Shown: positions 1 through 7,350 of the stretch, piece after piece
Layout: the number at the start of each line of letters is the position of its first letter
How positions within the stretch are numbered: the first letter of the stretch is position 1
Assembly: GCA_014801525.1 (NCBI GenBank)
Contig: JAAVEB010000008.1
Location: forward strand, 57,565 to 92,688
Source of the DNA: Bacteroides sp.
Lineage (GTDB): Bacteria; Bacteroidota; Bacteroidia; Bacteroidales; Muribaculaceae
Length of the DNA stretch: 35,124 bases
Direction: 5' to 3'
Position numbers and translations under genes: made by a program
The notes under the pieces: model-generated
The model's database searches: none
What the model was told of the DNA's origin: nothing
What the model saw: the letters and a program-made list of their open reading frames with translations, nothing else

Positions 1-785
1 CTTCTGAATTGCGCTTGGGCGAGACGCGCGCGGTCGATATTGTCGCCGTCGGCTTTGTTTATCACGATGCCGTCAGCCATCTCCATGATGCCTCGTTTTA
101 TGCCCTGGAGTTCGTCGCCTGTTCCGGCGAGCTGGATGAGCAGGAAGAAGTCGACCATTGAATGTACGGCGGTTTCGCTCTGTCCGACACCCACGGTTTC
201 CACGAAAATGTTGTTATATCCGGCAGCTTCACACAGCACGATTGTTTCGCGTGTTTTCCGCGCGACTCCGCCAAGACTTCCTGCCGACGGGCTGGGACGG
301 ATGAATGCCGATTGGTGAACGGCAAGTTGTTCCATGCGGGTCTTGTCGCCAAGAATCGAACCCTTGGTGCGTTCGCTCGACGGGTCGATTGCAAGAACGG
401 CAAGTTTTCCGCCATCTTTTAGTATGTGGAGTCCGAATACGTCGATCGATGTCGACTTGCCGGCACCCGGCACACCGGTGATGCCGATGCGGCGCGAGTT
501 GCCTGAATATGGGAGGCATTTTTCAATCACTTCCTGAGCGATAGCCTGATGGTCGGGCGATAGACTCTCAACCAGAGTCACCGCACGGCTCAATACGGTC
601 ACGTCGCCCTTCAAAATTCCCTCTACGAGCTCGGAGGCTGTGGGAAGGGGACGGCGTTTGCGCGGTTTCAGATAAGGGTTGACGACCGGAGGCTGCTTCA
701 CTCCGCTGTTGACGGTGAGCCCTATATATTGCTCGTCGTTTTCTATGTGGTGGTGATGGTCTTCTTGACGGTTGATATCTTCCAT
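1..785 (-). CDS. meaB: MeaB/ArgK-family GTPase, methylmalonyl-CoA mutase chaperone (3' end missing)
   Basis: This G3E-family P-loop GTPase is known to guard methylmalonyl-CoA mutase: it gates loading of adenosylcobalamin and release of inactive cofactor in the cytoplasm. Reading the minus strand from an ATG at 785 gives 261 open codons that run off the left edge, so the C-terminus is absent; family members are usually about 320-370 residues. Visible motifs are the Walker [10 protein letters not shown] (about residues 104-112), [18 protein letters not shown] (about 134-151), ETVGVGQSE (about 196-204) and the guanine-specificity NKAD (243-246). An N-terminal HHHH run (10-13) is natural, not a tag. 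The start lies 6 bp after the stop of the preceding DUF1573 gene, so it is probably cotranscribed with it. The mutase subunits (mutA/mutB) are not in this window. Identification is secure; only the left boundary is unknown. Confidence 0.95.
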   Translation of the reverse strand, partial: MEDINRQEDHHHHIENDEQYIGLTVNSGVKQPPVVNPYLKPRKRRPLPTASELVEGILKGDVTVLSRAVTLVESLSPDHQAIAQEVIEKCLPYSGNSRRIGITGVPGAGKSTSIDVFGLHILKDGGKLAVLAIDPSSERTKGSILGDKTRMEQLAVHQSAFIRPSPSAGSLGGVARKTRETIVLCEAAGYNNIFVETVGVGQSETAVHSMVDFFLLIQLAGTGDELQGIKRGIMEMADGIVINKADGDNIDRARLAQAQFR

Positions 786-791
786 TTTTGT

Positions 792-1874
792 CTATTTGAT
801 ATATTCGCCGGTAACACGGATGTTGGTTACGGGGCGATCAGGGTCATTGGTTATTAACACGATTCGCGCATTGAGCATTTTATCGGCGCTTTTTGACGTG
901 TCGGCTTTTATCTCGAGAACGGCATTTCCTCCGCCTTTAATTTTGGTCTTTGACGCTTTGACTGTCACGCAAGGATCTGATGACGACACCTTGCGGATGA
1001 CAAGCTCGTTCTTGCCGAAGTTGTCGATAGTGATTTCTGCCGCGCGCTTATCTCCTTTGGTCATCTCGCCGAAATCGACTGATGAAGATGACAGGGCGAT
1101 GTCAGGCGCTTTCTCAAGCTCGGCTTTTGTCAATTTGGAAAAATCTTCGTTGACAATCGCTGTCACGTCGACAGTGTGCTCGGTTCCGTCGGGCGTGTCG
1201 GAAAGGATTGTGGCTTCATGGGTGGTGAGTCCCCAGTCGGTCTCGCCGGTAGTGTTATAAAATAGCGTGAAAGTCACCTGTTCGCCGGGGGGCACAATCT
1301 CGGGCTCGATTTGAGCCGTGATGTAGCGTGGTAGTCCTTTAAGCGCTGGACGCAGAGTGTCGGGGCTTTGATTATATCCCTCGAGGAAAGCGGTCTTTGT
1401 CCTACCTTTCAGGATTTCGCCAAACGGAATGATGTCACGACGCAGTTTTAGTTTGCCTACTTCAATCGGGAAGCGCGCGCGGAGAGTGTTTGACGCTCCT
1501 ATCACCACTCCGGTAATCTGGAGCACAGTTTGCCGGGGGGTACTGTTAGTTTCCACTTTCACCTTCTTGTCAAATTTACCCGGACGTCCTGTCGGATCAT
1601 ACACCACTTTTATCACTGCAGTGTCACCGGGAGCCACTGGCTCTTTGGTGTAGGAGGGGATGGTGCAGCCACATGACGCCCTCGCCGCAAATATCATCAA
1701 AGGCTCGTCGCCGGTGTTGACAAGGCGGAAGTCGGTGCTTACACGCCCCATGTCTTCATCAAAAGCACCGAAGTCATGGGCGGTTTCAAGCCATTTCGCC
1801 GATACGGCAGCATTGGCATGTGCTGTGGATATTGCCAGTAATGCGAGCGCTGACAATGTTTTGAATGCTTTCAT
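792..1874 (-). CDS. Exported DUF1573-domain protein, long paralogue (360 aa)
   Basis: DUF1573 proteins are Bacteroidota-rich exported proteins built from ASPM-SPD-2-Hydin-like immunoglobulin folds; their function is unknown. A hydrophobic signal sequence (about residues 4-22, ending near ANA) is followed by a first DUF1573 domain with the hallmark ASCGCT (C68, C70) and the phrase VVYDPTGRPGKF. A second Ig-like region follows, and a C-terminal one begins around SSSSVDFGEM and ends in NDPDRPVTNIRVTGEY, a typical strand pattern for these domains. It sits 6 bp after the shorter DUF1573 gene and 6 bp before meaB, which makes one transcription unit. The CGC motif could bind metal or form a disulfide; that is inference. 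The domain call is firm, the function unknown. Confidence 0.88.
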   Translation of the reverse strand: MKAFKTLSALALLAISTAHANAAVSAKWLETAHDFGAFDEDMGRVSTDFRLVNTGDEPLMIFAARASCGCTIPSYTKEPVAPGDTAVIKVVYDPTGRPGKFDKKVKVETNSTPRQTVLQITGVVIGASNTLRARFPIEVGKLKLRRDIIPFGEILKGRTKTAFLEGYNQSPDTLRPALKGLPRYITAQIEPEIVPPGEQVTFTLFYNTTGETDWGLTTHEATILSDTPDGTEHTVDVTAIVNEDFSKLTKAELEKAPDIALSSSSVDFGEMTKGDKRAAEITIDNFGKNELVIRKVSSSDPCVTVKASKTKIKGGGNAVLEIKADTSKSADKMLNARIVLITNDPDRPVTNIRVTGEYIK

Positions 1875-1880
1875 TGACGA

Positions 1881-2267
1881 TTATTTGGATGAGGGAATTA
1901 CAACGCCCTTTATTTTCAAAGTTGTTCGTGGCGATGATGCGTTGGATTTCACCTGGATGCTCTTTTCAAATTCGCCGGGTCTGCCCTTCGGGTCGTAGCT
2001 CACTTTCACTACGGCGGTTTTGCCCGGCATAATCGGCTCTTTAGGTATCTCGGGGACTGTGCAGCCACATGACGCTCTTGCCGATTTGATGATAAGCGGA
2101 GCCTTTCCTGTGTTCTTGACCACAAACTCGTGAGATACTATGCCTCCGTTCTCCTTGACATTTCCAAAATCATACACGGGGTCGGTGAACACTATCTTGG
2201 AAGTGCCGCCGGCAAACGCTGCAAGACTCAGCAGAGCTATAAAAAGAGAAAAAATGGTTCGTTTCAT
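1881..2267 (-). CDS. Exported DUF1573-domain protein, short paralogue (128 aa)
   Basis: This single-domain DUF1573 protein has a clear signal peptide (MKRTIFSLFIALLSLAAFAG) followed by one Ig-like domain. The domain carries VYDFGNVKENGG, ASCGCT (C67, C69) and VSYDPKGRPGEFEKSI, all very close to the first domain of the next gene, so the pair probably arose by tandem duplication with later extension of the second copy. It is the first gene of a short operon (DUF1573, DUF1573, meaB) with 6-bp spacers. A weak -7-like element lies upstream at 2305-2312. The function of the family is not established, and a periplasmic or surface location is inferred from the signal peptide only. Confidence 0.88.
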   Translation of the reverse strand: MKRTIFSLFIALLSLAAFAGGTSKIVFTDPVYDFGNVKENGGIVSHEFVVKNTGKAPLIIKSARASCGCTVPEIPKEPIMPGKTAVVKVSYDPKGRPGEFEKSIQVKSNASSPRTTLKIKGVVIPSSK

Positions 2268-2304
2268 TTTAATCTACTTAATTATGTCGTTTATGTATAT
2301 AACG

Positions 2305-2340
2305 TAAAGTTAACAACTATGAATTTCGGAATGCTTCAAA
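2305..2340 (-). promoter_or_regulatory. Possible weak promoter of the DUF1573 operon
   Basis: On the minus strand 2305-2312 reads TAACTTTA, one base off the Bacteroidota -7 consensus TAnnTTTG. A TTTG that could act as the -33 box is at 2337-2340, but the 24-bp spacing is longer than usual. It lies about 38 bp upstream of the first DUF1573 start. This is plausible but weak. Confidence 0.35.
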
Positions 2341-2356
2341 TGAAGGTTAATTTAAG

Positions 2357-3130
2357 TTAATTGGCGCTCGGCGCGGATTTTTCGATGCCGAGTCCGAAAA
2401 GGGCGTAGTCATAGAAAACAGGATCGGCAGGACGCATGGCTTTCAACGCATCGGTCACTTCGATTACCGATTTCTTGTCATTAGCCTTTCGGGTGAGCAG
2501 CCCAAGTTCACGAGCGGTGTTGCCCACATGGACATCGAGCGGAATGTAAAGTTGAGAAGGATTGATCACGTCCCACACTCCGAGATCGACGATACCATCG
2601 TTTCTCACCAACCATCTTAGAGCCATGTTGACGCGTTTAAGCGCCGTTGCGTCGAGATTTCCGGGAAGGCAACGCGAATCGTCGCAACCGTTGGCATTGA
2701 ACAGTTCCCGGTTGAGACCTTCGACAAGCTTCCATGCAGGAAATTCTGACTTGTCGATTCCTTCTGCCGCCGCAAAATCGGCGAGGCTGTCATATCGTGA
2801 GTAGATAGCATTTAGCCCTCTCAGAAAATGACGGAAGTTTTTTGCGAAAAATGTGCGGTGAATGTTCATGTCGGGCAGCTCTTCATAGCCTTTGTCCATT
2901 ACATAATTATAAGGGGCATTGTCCATTAATGCGAGCATTTTGTTGCAGTTTCCGCATATCATTTTGCGGTTGCCCCATGATATTGTAGCACATAGCAGCG
3001 CCGAGATTTCGATGTCGCGCAGGTCGGAGAATCGACGCGGAAACTGAACCGGGTCGTTGGCTATGAAATCAGGATTGTTGATGCGTGTCGCTTCGTAGTC
3101 GAGAAGCTCTTTAAGGTCATTTTGCGTCAT
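2357..3130 (-). CDS. TIGR02757 / DUF2400 family protein (257 aa)
   Basis: This is a conserved Bacteroidota protein of the TIGR02757 (DUF2400) family, whose fold is thought to relate to helix-hairpin-helix DNA glycosylases; no activity is established. Recognisable segments are the N-terminal LKDLLD-like helix, the block DLRDIEISALLCATISWGNR (about residues 36-55), the central FLRGLNAIYSRY, and the C-terminal PSQLYIPLDVHVGNTARELG followed by PVFYDYALFGLG. The predicted protein is soluble, with no signal peptide. It is transcribed in the same direction as yebC upstream (115-bp gap holding a long inverted repeat) and the DUF1573 genes downstream (89-bp gap). The family call is confident; a role in DNA repair is only a structural inference. 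Confidence 0.85.
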   Translation of the reverse strand: MTQNDLKELLDYEATRINNPDFIANDPVQFPRRFSDLRDIEISALLCATISWGNRKMICGNCNKMLALMDNAPYNYVMDKGYEELPDMNIHRTFFAKNFRHFLRGLNAIYSRYDSLADFAAAEGIDKSEFPAWKLVEGLNRELFNANGCDDSRCLPGNLDATALKRVNMALRWLVRNDGIVDLGVWDVINPSQLYIPLDVHVGNTARELGLLTRKANDKKSVIEVTDALKAMRPADPVFYDYALFGLGIEKSAPSAN

Positions 3131-3156
3131 GCCGTGGTGGAGTTTAGGTTTAAATA

Positions 3157-3216
3157 TTAACGGCGTGCCGTCATGTCAGGATCAATATGAGATCCGCATT
3201 TCGACCACGCCGTTAA
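3157..3216. repeat. Nested inverted repeat between yebC and the TIGR02757 gene
   Basis: An 11-bp perfect inverted repeat (TTAACGGCGTG at 3157-3167 and its complement at 3206-3216) encloses a second, 5-bp hairpin (GGATC 3179-3183 / GATCC 3191-3195, 7-nt loop). On the minus strand it lies about 30 bp after the yebC stop, and an AT-rich stretch follows rather than a clean T-run. It could be a transcription terminator or an RNA-processing structure. Confidence 0.55.
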
Positions 3217-3245
3217 ATGTCTTATGAAAAAATGAGAGCAGAGAA

Positions 3246-3974
3246 TTATTCTTCGCTGTCGTCTTCTTTCATGTTGTGGAACACGTTCTGTACATCCTCG
3301 TCTTCCTCAAATTTTTCAAGGAGTTTTTCAATCTGAGCGCGTTGTTCAGCGTTTACTTCCTTTAGATCGTTGGGGATGCGTTCAAACTCAGCGCTGATGA
3401 TTTCAATGCCGTTCTCCTCAAGATGTTTCTGGATATTGGCAAATTCCTCAAACGCACCATAGAGCACGATTTCCTCTTCATCGGCTTCAACTTCGTCTAC
3501 ACCGTAGTCGATGAGTTCAAGCTCGAGATCTTCGACCGACATTCCTTCGGTGGGTTTTATTTTGAACACGCTCTTGTGATCGAAAAGGAATGAAAGTGAA
3601 CCCTGAGTGCCGAGAGTGCCGCCATGTTTGTTGAAATATGAGCGCACGTTTGCCACGGTGCGGGTATTGTTGTCGGTAGCAGCTTCGACAACGATTGCGA
3701 TTCCGTAAGGTCCGTATCCTTCATATACGATTTCCTTGTAGTCGCTTGAATCCTTATCGGTAGCTTTTTTGATTGCGCGTTCAACGGTGTCCTTGGGCAT
3801 ATTGGCAGCCTTGGCATTCTGCATCAATACGCGGAGACGTGGATTGGTCGAGGGATCGGGTCCGCCGGCTTTGGCAGCGATAGTGATTTCCTTACCAATG
3901 CGGGTAAATGTGCGCGACATGTTACCCCAGCGTTTAAGTTTTCTGGCTTTGCGGTATTCAAAAGCTCTTCCCAT
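3246..3974 (-). CDS. yebC: YebC/PmpR/TACO1-family protein (242 aa)
   Basis: YebC-family proteins are cytoplasmic; they were described as DNA-binding regulators (PmpR) and more recently linked to translation of proline-rich stretches. The assignment rests on KAGGPDPSTNPRLRVLMQNA, AANMPKDTVERAIKKA, YEGYGPYGIAIVVEAATDN, the TVANVRSYFNKHGGTLGTQG block and an acidic C-terminus, with a total length matching the family. The N-terminus MGRAFEYRKARKLKRW replaces the proteobacterial MAGHSKW start; I recall this variant as usual for Bacteroidota. It lies 34 bp after pheT on the same strand with no visible promoter between, so cotranscription is likely. Family assignment is certain; direct regulatory targets cannot be read from the sequence. 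Confidence 0.95.
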   Translation of the reverse strand: MGRAFEYRKARKLKRWGNMSRTFTRIGKEITIAAKAGGPDPSTNPRLRVLMQNAKAANMPKDTVERAIKKATDKDSSDYKEIVYEGYGPYGIAIVVEAATDNNTRTVANVRSYFNKHGGTLGTQGSLSFLFDHKSVFKIKPTEGMSVEDLELELIDYGVDEVEADEEEIVLYGAFEEFANIQKHLEENGIEIISAEFERIPNDLKEVNAEQRAQIEKLLEKFEEDEDVQNVFHNMKEDDSEE

Positions 3975-4008
3975 AGTATAATTTATGTTTATCTATTGAT
4001 TGTTTCTT

Positions 4009-6471
4009 TTATCTCAGTGTAGCGCCAAGCTGTTTTTGCAGATTGGTGATTATTTTTGACATTACTGCCTCGATTTGCTTGTCTTGAAGTGTTTTTTCCT
4101 CATCTTGCAGAGTCAGCGAAATGGCATAGCTCTTTTTGCCGTTTTCAAGACCTTCGCCTGTATAAACGTCAAACAGTTCCACGTTCTTGAGGAGTTTGCG
4201 CTCGCTGTCTCTCACAACTTTCTCTACCTGGGCGAAACTGATGCCGTCGTCGATGAGCAGCGCCAAGTCTCGTTTAACAGGCTGAGTTTTCGGCATGGGA
4301 GTGTAGAGCACTTTCTTCTTTATCGAAAGATTGACAAGCGCGCGCCAATCAAGTTCGGCATAAATGACTTCCTGCTTGATGTCGCTCTTTTTCAGCAGCG
4401 ACTTTTTGAGGATACCCATTGTGCCGAGCGCTTTTCCCGAGCGGGTGCTTATTGCAACACATCCTGAATAAATAGGATCGACGGCTACTGCAAGCGCTAT
4501 TTCTCGGCTTGATATGCCAAGCTTTTCAAATATGTTGGCGACAATCGCTTTCATGTCATAGAATGTCGCTTTCTCTTCTTTTCGTGCCCAGTTGCCGTTG
4601 CGGATATTTCCTGTAAGCCACAAAGCGAGATGCTCCGATTCGGTAAACGGAGCGATGGGGTTTTCAGCGGTCACTTCTACAGTGAGGTCGCGGCTATAGA
4701 CATTGCCAAACTCATATAGCATCAGGTCGCTGTCACGACGATTGATGTTGTGGCATATCGATTCAAGACCTCCGAAAAGAAGGGTCATGCGCATCACGTT
4801 GAGGTCGTTGCTCAACGGATTGAGCAGTTTTACCGGAGAATGCTTCTCGTCGGTGAGACCGTCATAATAAGCTTCGGCAGTAAGCGAGTTGTTCAGGATT
4901 TCGTTGAAGCCGTTTGCCGATAGCTGGTTGCTTATCATTTCGCGCAATTCATTGCTTCGGTCAGTAAATCCTTTGTATGAAAGGCTCGACTGTACGGTAG
5001 AAGTTATGTCGACATTGTTGTATCCGTAAATGCGGAGAACATCTTCCACCACGTCGCAGGGGCGTTTCACGTCAACTCTATAAGTGGGGACAAGAAGGTC
5101 GATAGCTCCATCGTGGCGATTGGTGATTTCCATCTCAAGCGATTTCACGATTGAGTCGACAGTATCGCCGGGGATTTCTTTGCCGACGAGGTTGTTCAGG
5201 TACTCGTAGCTGAGTGTTACGGGGAACGGCTTTATCGGTTCGGGATAAAGATCGATGACATCGCCGCATATTTCACCGCCGGCAAGCTCTTTTATCATGA
5301 GCGCGGCGAGTTTAAGGCAATATAGAGTGGCGTTAGGATCGGTGCCGCGCTCATAGCGGAATGAGGCATCGGTGTTCAGTCCGTGGCGACGTGCAGTTTT
5401 CCTGACTGAAGTGGGGTTGAAATAAGCACTTTCGAGGAAGACGGAAGTGGTGCCGTCGGTCACGCCTGAATCAAGTCCTCCGAAAACGCCTGCGATACAC
5501 ATGGGCTTTTCAGCGTCGCATATCATGAGGTCGCGAGAATCGAGCTTGCGCTCCACTTCATCAAGAGTGGTGAAGGGAGTTCCTTCGGGGCAATGTTTTA
5601 CAATCACTTTGCCGCCGCCTATCTTGTCAGCGTCAAAGCTGTGGAGTGGCTGACCCATTCCGAGAAGAATGTAGTTGGTGATGTCGACCACGTTGTTGAT
5701 TGGACGCTGACCGATTGCGTTAAGATAGTTTTTAAGCCATTCAGGGCTTTCTGCCACTTTGATGCCGCGGATTGTGACTCCTGAATATCTCGGGCAAGCG
5801 TTAAAGTCCTCGACTTCCACGGTGATTGCTCCGTCGGACTTGTCGGTTTTGAATGAGCTGACATCGGGACGATGGAGCTCTGATGCTTCGGCATGACAAG
5901 CAAGCCACGCTGAAAGGTCGCGAGCTACACCGTAGTGTGAAGCGGCATCGACACGATTAGGAGTGAGGTCGACCTCAATCATGTAGTCGCTCTTTAAATC
6001 GAAGAAGTCGGCGGCAGGGGTGCCGGGAGCAACCTCGCGGTCAATCACGATGATGCCGTCATGAGATGTTCCGACGCCTATTTCATCTTCAGCGCAAATC
6101 ATTCCGAATGACTCCACGCCTCTGATTTTCGATTTTTTAATCTGGAACTCATTATCTCCGTCATAGAGAGTGGTGCCTACGGTGGCGACTACAACTGTTT
6201 GTCCTGCGGCGACATTAGGCGCTCCGCATACTATCTGTGTAGGTTCTCCATTGCCAAGGTCCACAGTGGTGATGTGGAGGTGGTCGCTGTTGGGATGTTC
6301 TTCACAAGTGAGTACTTTTCCAATTACGATTCCTTTCAAACCGCCGCGTATTGACTCGACCTCCTCGACTGTGCCCACTTCAAGCCCTATCGAAGTGAGC
6401 GCTTCAGCGACTTCTTCGGGATTAAGCGAGAAATTGAGGTATTCCTTTAACCAGTTATATGAGATATTCAT
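4009..6471 (-). CDS. pheT: Phenylalanyl-tRNA synthetase beta subunit (820 aa)
   Basis: The beta chain of the alpha2-beta2 phenylalanyl-tRNA synthetase binds tRNA-Phe and carries the editing site; the catalytic alpha subunit (pheS) is not in the window. The order is standard: an N-terminal segment MNISYNWLKEYLNF, the EMAP/OB-fold tRNA-binding domain (about residues 40-155, with EEHPNSDHLHITTVDLG and QIVCGAPNVAAGQ), the B3/B4 editing region with DLTPNRVDAASHYGVARDL and FDADKI, the B5 domain, the synthetase-like core with RYERGTDPNATLYCLKLAAL, and a C-terminal ferredoxin-fold anticodon-binding domain (PKTQPVKRDLALLID). Length is typical of Bacteroidota. The ATG at 6471 lies about 44 nt downstream of the probable transcription start set by the promoter at 6523-6553. 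yebC follows in the same direction. Confidence 0.98.
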   Translation of the reverse strand: MNISYNWLKEYLNFSLNPEEVAEALTSIGLEVGTVEEVESIRGGLKGIVIGKVLTCEEHPNSDHLHITTVDLGNGEPTQIVCGAPNVAAGQTVVVATVGTTLYDGDNEFQIKKSKIRGVESFGMICAEDEIGVGTSHDGIIVIDREVAPGTPAADFFDLKSDYMIEVDLTPNRVDAASHYGVARDLSAWLACHAEASELHRPDVSSFKTDKSDGAITVEVEDFNACPRYSGVTIRGIKVAESPEWLKNYLNAIGQRPINNVVDITNYILLGMGQPLHSFDADKIGGGKVIVKHCPEGTPFTTLDEVERKLDSRDLMICDAEKPMCIAGVFGGLDSGVTDGTTSVFLESAYFNPTSVRKTARRHGLNTDASFRYERGTDPNATLYCLKLAALMIKELAGGEICGDVIDLYPEPIKPFPVTLSYEYLNNLVGKEIPGDTVDSIVKSLEMEITNRHDGAIDLLVPTYRVDVKRPCDVVEDVLRIYGYNNVDITSTVQSSLSYKGFTDRSNELREMISNQLSANGFNEILNNSLTAEAYYDGLTDEKHSPVKLLNPLSNDLNVMRMTLLFGGLESICHNINRRDSDLMLYEFGNVYSRDLTVEVTAENPIAPFTESEHLALWLTGNIRNGNWARKEEKATFYDMKAIVANIFEKLGISSREIALAVAVDPIYSGCVAISTRSGKALGTMGILKKSLLKKSDIKQEVIYAELDWRALVNLSIKKKVLYTPMPKTQPVKRDLALLIDDGISFAQVEKVVRDSERKLLKNVELFDVYTGEGLENGKKSYAISLTLQDEEKTLQDKQIEAVMSKIITNLQKQLGATLR

Positions 6472-6490
6472 TGCTTAAATTGCTCTGTAT

Positions 6491-6508
6491 GGGACATTTC
6501 GCTGTCCC
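6491..6508 (-). other. Small hairpin in the pheT leader
   Basis: GGGACA (6491-6496) and TGTCCC (6503-6508) form a perfect 6-bp stem with a 6-nt loop. It falls within the short 5' leader predicted from the pheT promoter, about 20 nt before the start codon. It is too small to be a T-box; it may affect translation or be coincidental. Confidence 0.4.
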
Positions 6509-6522
6509 AAAGTTAATTCGTG

Positions 6523-6553
6523 CAAATTTACAAAAAAATCTCCATTCAACAAA
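6523..6553 (-). promoter_or_regulatory. Promoter of pheT
   Basis: On the minus strand a perfect -7 element TAAATTTG (6523-6530) is preceded by a -33 TTTG (6550-6553) with a 19-bp spacer, the optimal Bacteroidota sigma-A arrangement. The expected transcription start is near 6516. Confidence 0.75.
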
Positions 6554-6567
6554 ATCCTGATAAAGTG

Positions 6568-6598
6568 TTTGTAAAACGGCAAATAGTCACTATTTTTG
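6568..6598 (+). promoter_or_regulatory. Promoter of the yhcH-GH51 unit
   Basis: A -33 TTTG (6568-6571) and a perfect -7 TATTTTTG (6591-6598) are separated by 19 bp. The expected start near 6605 leaves a leader of roughly 27 nt before the ATG at 6632. It is arranged back to back with the pheT promoter. Confidence 0.75.
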
Positions 6599-6631
6599 CA
6601 ATAAAGATTAATACCTAAAATATTGCAAATT

Positions 6632-7222
6632 ATGCTTCGTAACCTGTTGGTTTGCGCCGGAATGTTATTAGCGATGACATTGGGCGCTCAGTGCAAAGAC
6701 GGCGCGTGTCCTCATCGCGCATGGATGGACAGCAATGTGTGGAACAATGGATGGAATGTCGCCGCTCATTCGTCGATAAACGCAAAGGAATTTCATGAGC
6801 AGTATGAGAAAAACAAGGAGGTGTGGGATGCGATGTTCTCCTACCTTGCCAAGGTTGATCTCGACACATTGTCGCTTGGACGCATAGACATTGTTCCGGG
6901 CAGATGCTATATAAAGATGAGCGAATATGTGCCTCGCGAATCAGAGAAAGTGAACATCGAGCAGCATCATAACTGGATTGATCTTCAGTATACTTTGAGC
7001 GGAAATGAGAAAATGGGATATGCCAAAGACGTGACGGTGAAACATGAGTATAATCCCAAAAAGGATGTAGCTCATTTCAACTCTGACAATGTGACTTACT
7101 ACAAAGCCGGTCCCGAAGCGTTCTATCTTTTCTTCCCGACTGACTATCATCAGCCTTCGGTTATCGACGGTGAGCCTGTCACAAGCCGTAAGCTGGTGTG
7201 TAAAATCGAATATATCCACTAA
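6632..7222 (+). CDS. Exported YhcH/YjgK/YiaL (DUF386) family protein (196 aa)
   Basis: YhcH/EbgC-type proteins are small cupin-like beta-barrels found in sugar catabolism operons and proposed to act on free sugars; the exact reaction is unclear. The family signature shows in the phrase HHNWIDLQYTLSGNEKMGYA (about residues 109-128 from this start), in PEAFYLFFPTDYHQPS and in the terminal KLVCKIEYI. Unlike the cytoplasmic enterobacterial members, this one begins with a convincing signal peptide (MLRNLLVCAGMLLAMTLGAQ), so it should act in the periplasm. I chose the ATG at 6632 over an in-frame TTG at 6623 because it starts the signal peptide directly and leaves a sensible leader. A GH51 arabinofuranosidase follows 128 bp downstream on the same strand with no obvious promoter of its own, which suggests a shared role with released pentoses. 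Confidence 0.86.
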   Translation: MLRNLLVCAGMLLAMTLGAQCKDGACPHRAWMDSNVWNNGWNVAAHSSINAKEFHEQYEKNKEVWDAMFSYLAKVDLDTLSLGRIDIVPGRCYIKMSEYVPRESEKVNIEQHHNWIDLQYTLSGNEKMGYAKDVTVKHEYNPKKDVAHFNSDNVTYYKAGPEAFYLFFPTDYHQPSVIDGEPVTSRKLVCKIEYIH

Positions 7223-7291
7223 GAAGATGCGAGGATAAACCGGTATAAAAAATAGGTGAAGATTGCATCAGGCTTGAAGAGGCAATGAAAT

Positions 7292-7323
7292 TGTTAACGC
7301 TCCAATTCAATGGAGCGTTAACA
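7292..7323. other. Strong hairpin between yhcH and the GH51 gene
   Basis: A perfect 12-bp inverted repeat (GTTAACGCTCCA at 7293-7304 and its complement at 7311-7322), extended by one more pair to 13 bp, has a 6-nt loop. It is followed by ATTATATT, not a run of T. It lies 28 nt before the GH51 start. It could be a weak terminator, a processing or stabilising hairpin, or an operator palindrome. Confidence 0.55.
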
Positions 7324-7350
7324 TTATATTAATAACCTAAATTCAATATC

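Noticed and set aside
772-1260. 162-codon open frame on the plus strand
   Set aside because: It lies fully antisense to the DUF1573 gene, whose sequence and operon position are clearly real; the plus-strand product has a Ser/Val-rich shadow composition.
3926-3974. Wrong or truncated start for yebC because MAGHSKW is missing
   Set aside because: The alternative MGRAFEYRKARKLKRW beginning aligns in length with the family and is, to my knowledge, the normal Bacteroidota form.
6491-6508. Possible T-box or Phe attenuator upstream of pheT
   Set aside because: The predicted leader is only about 45 nt with one 6-bp hairpin and no leader peptide with Phe codons, far too short for a T-box.
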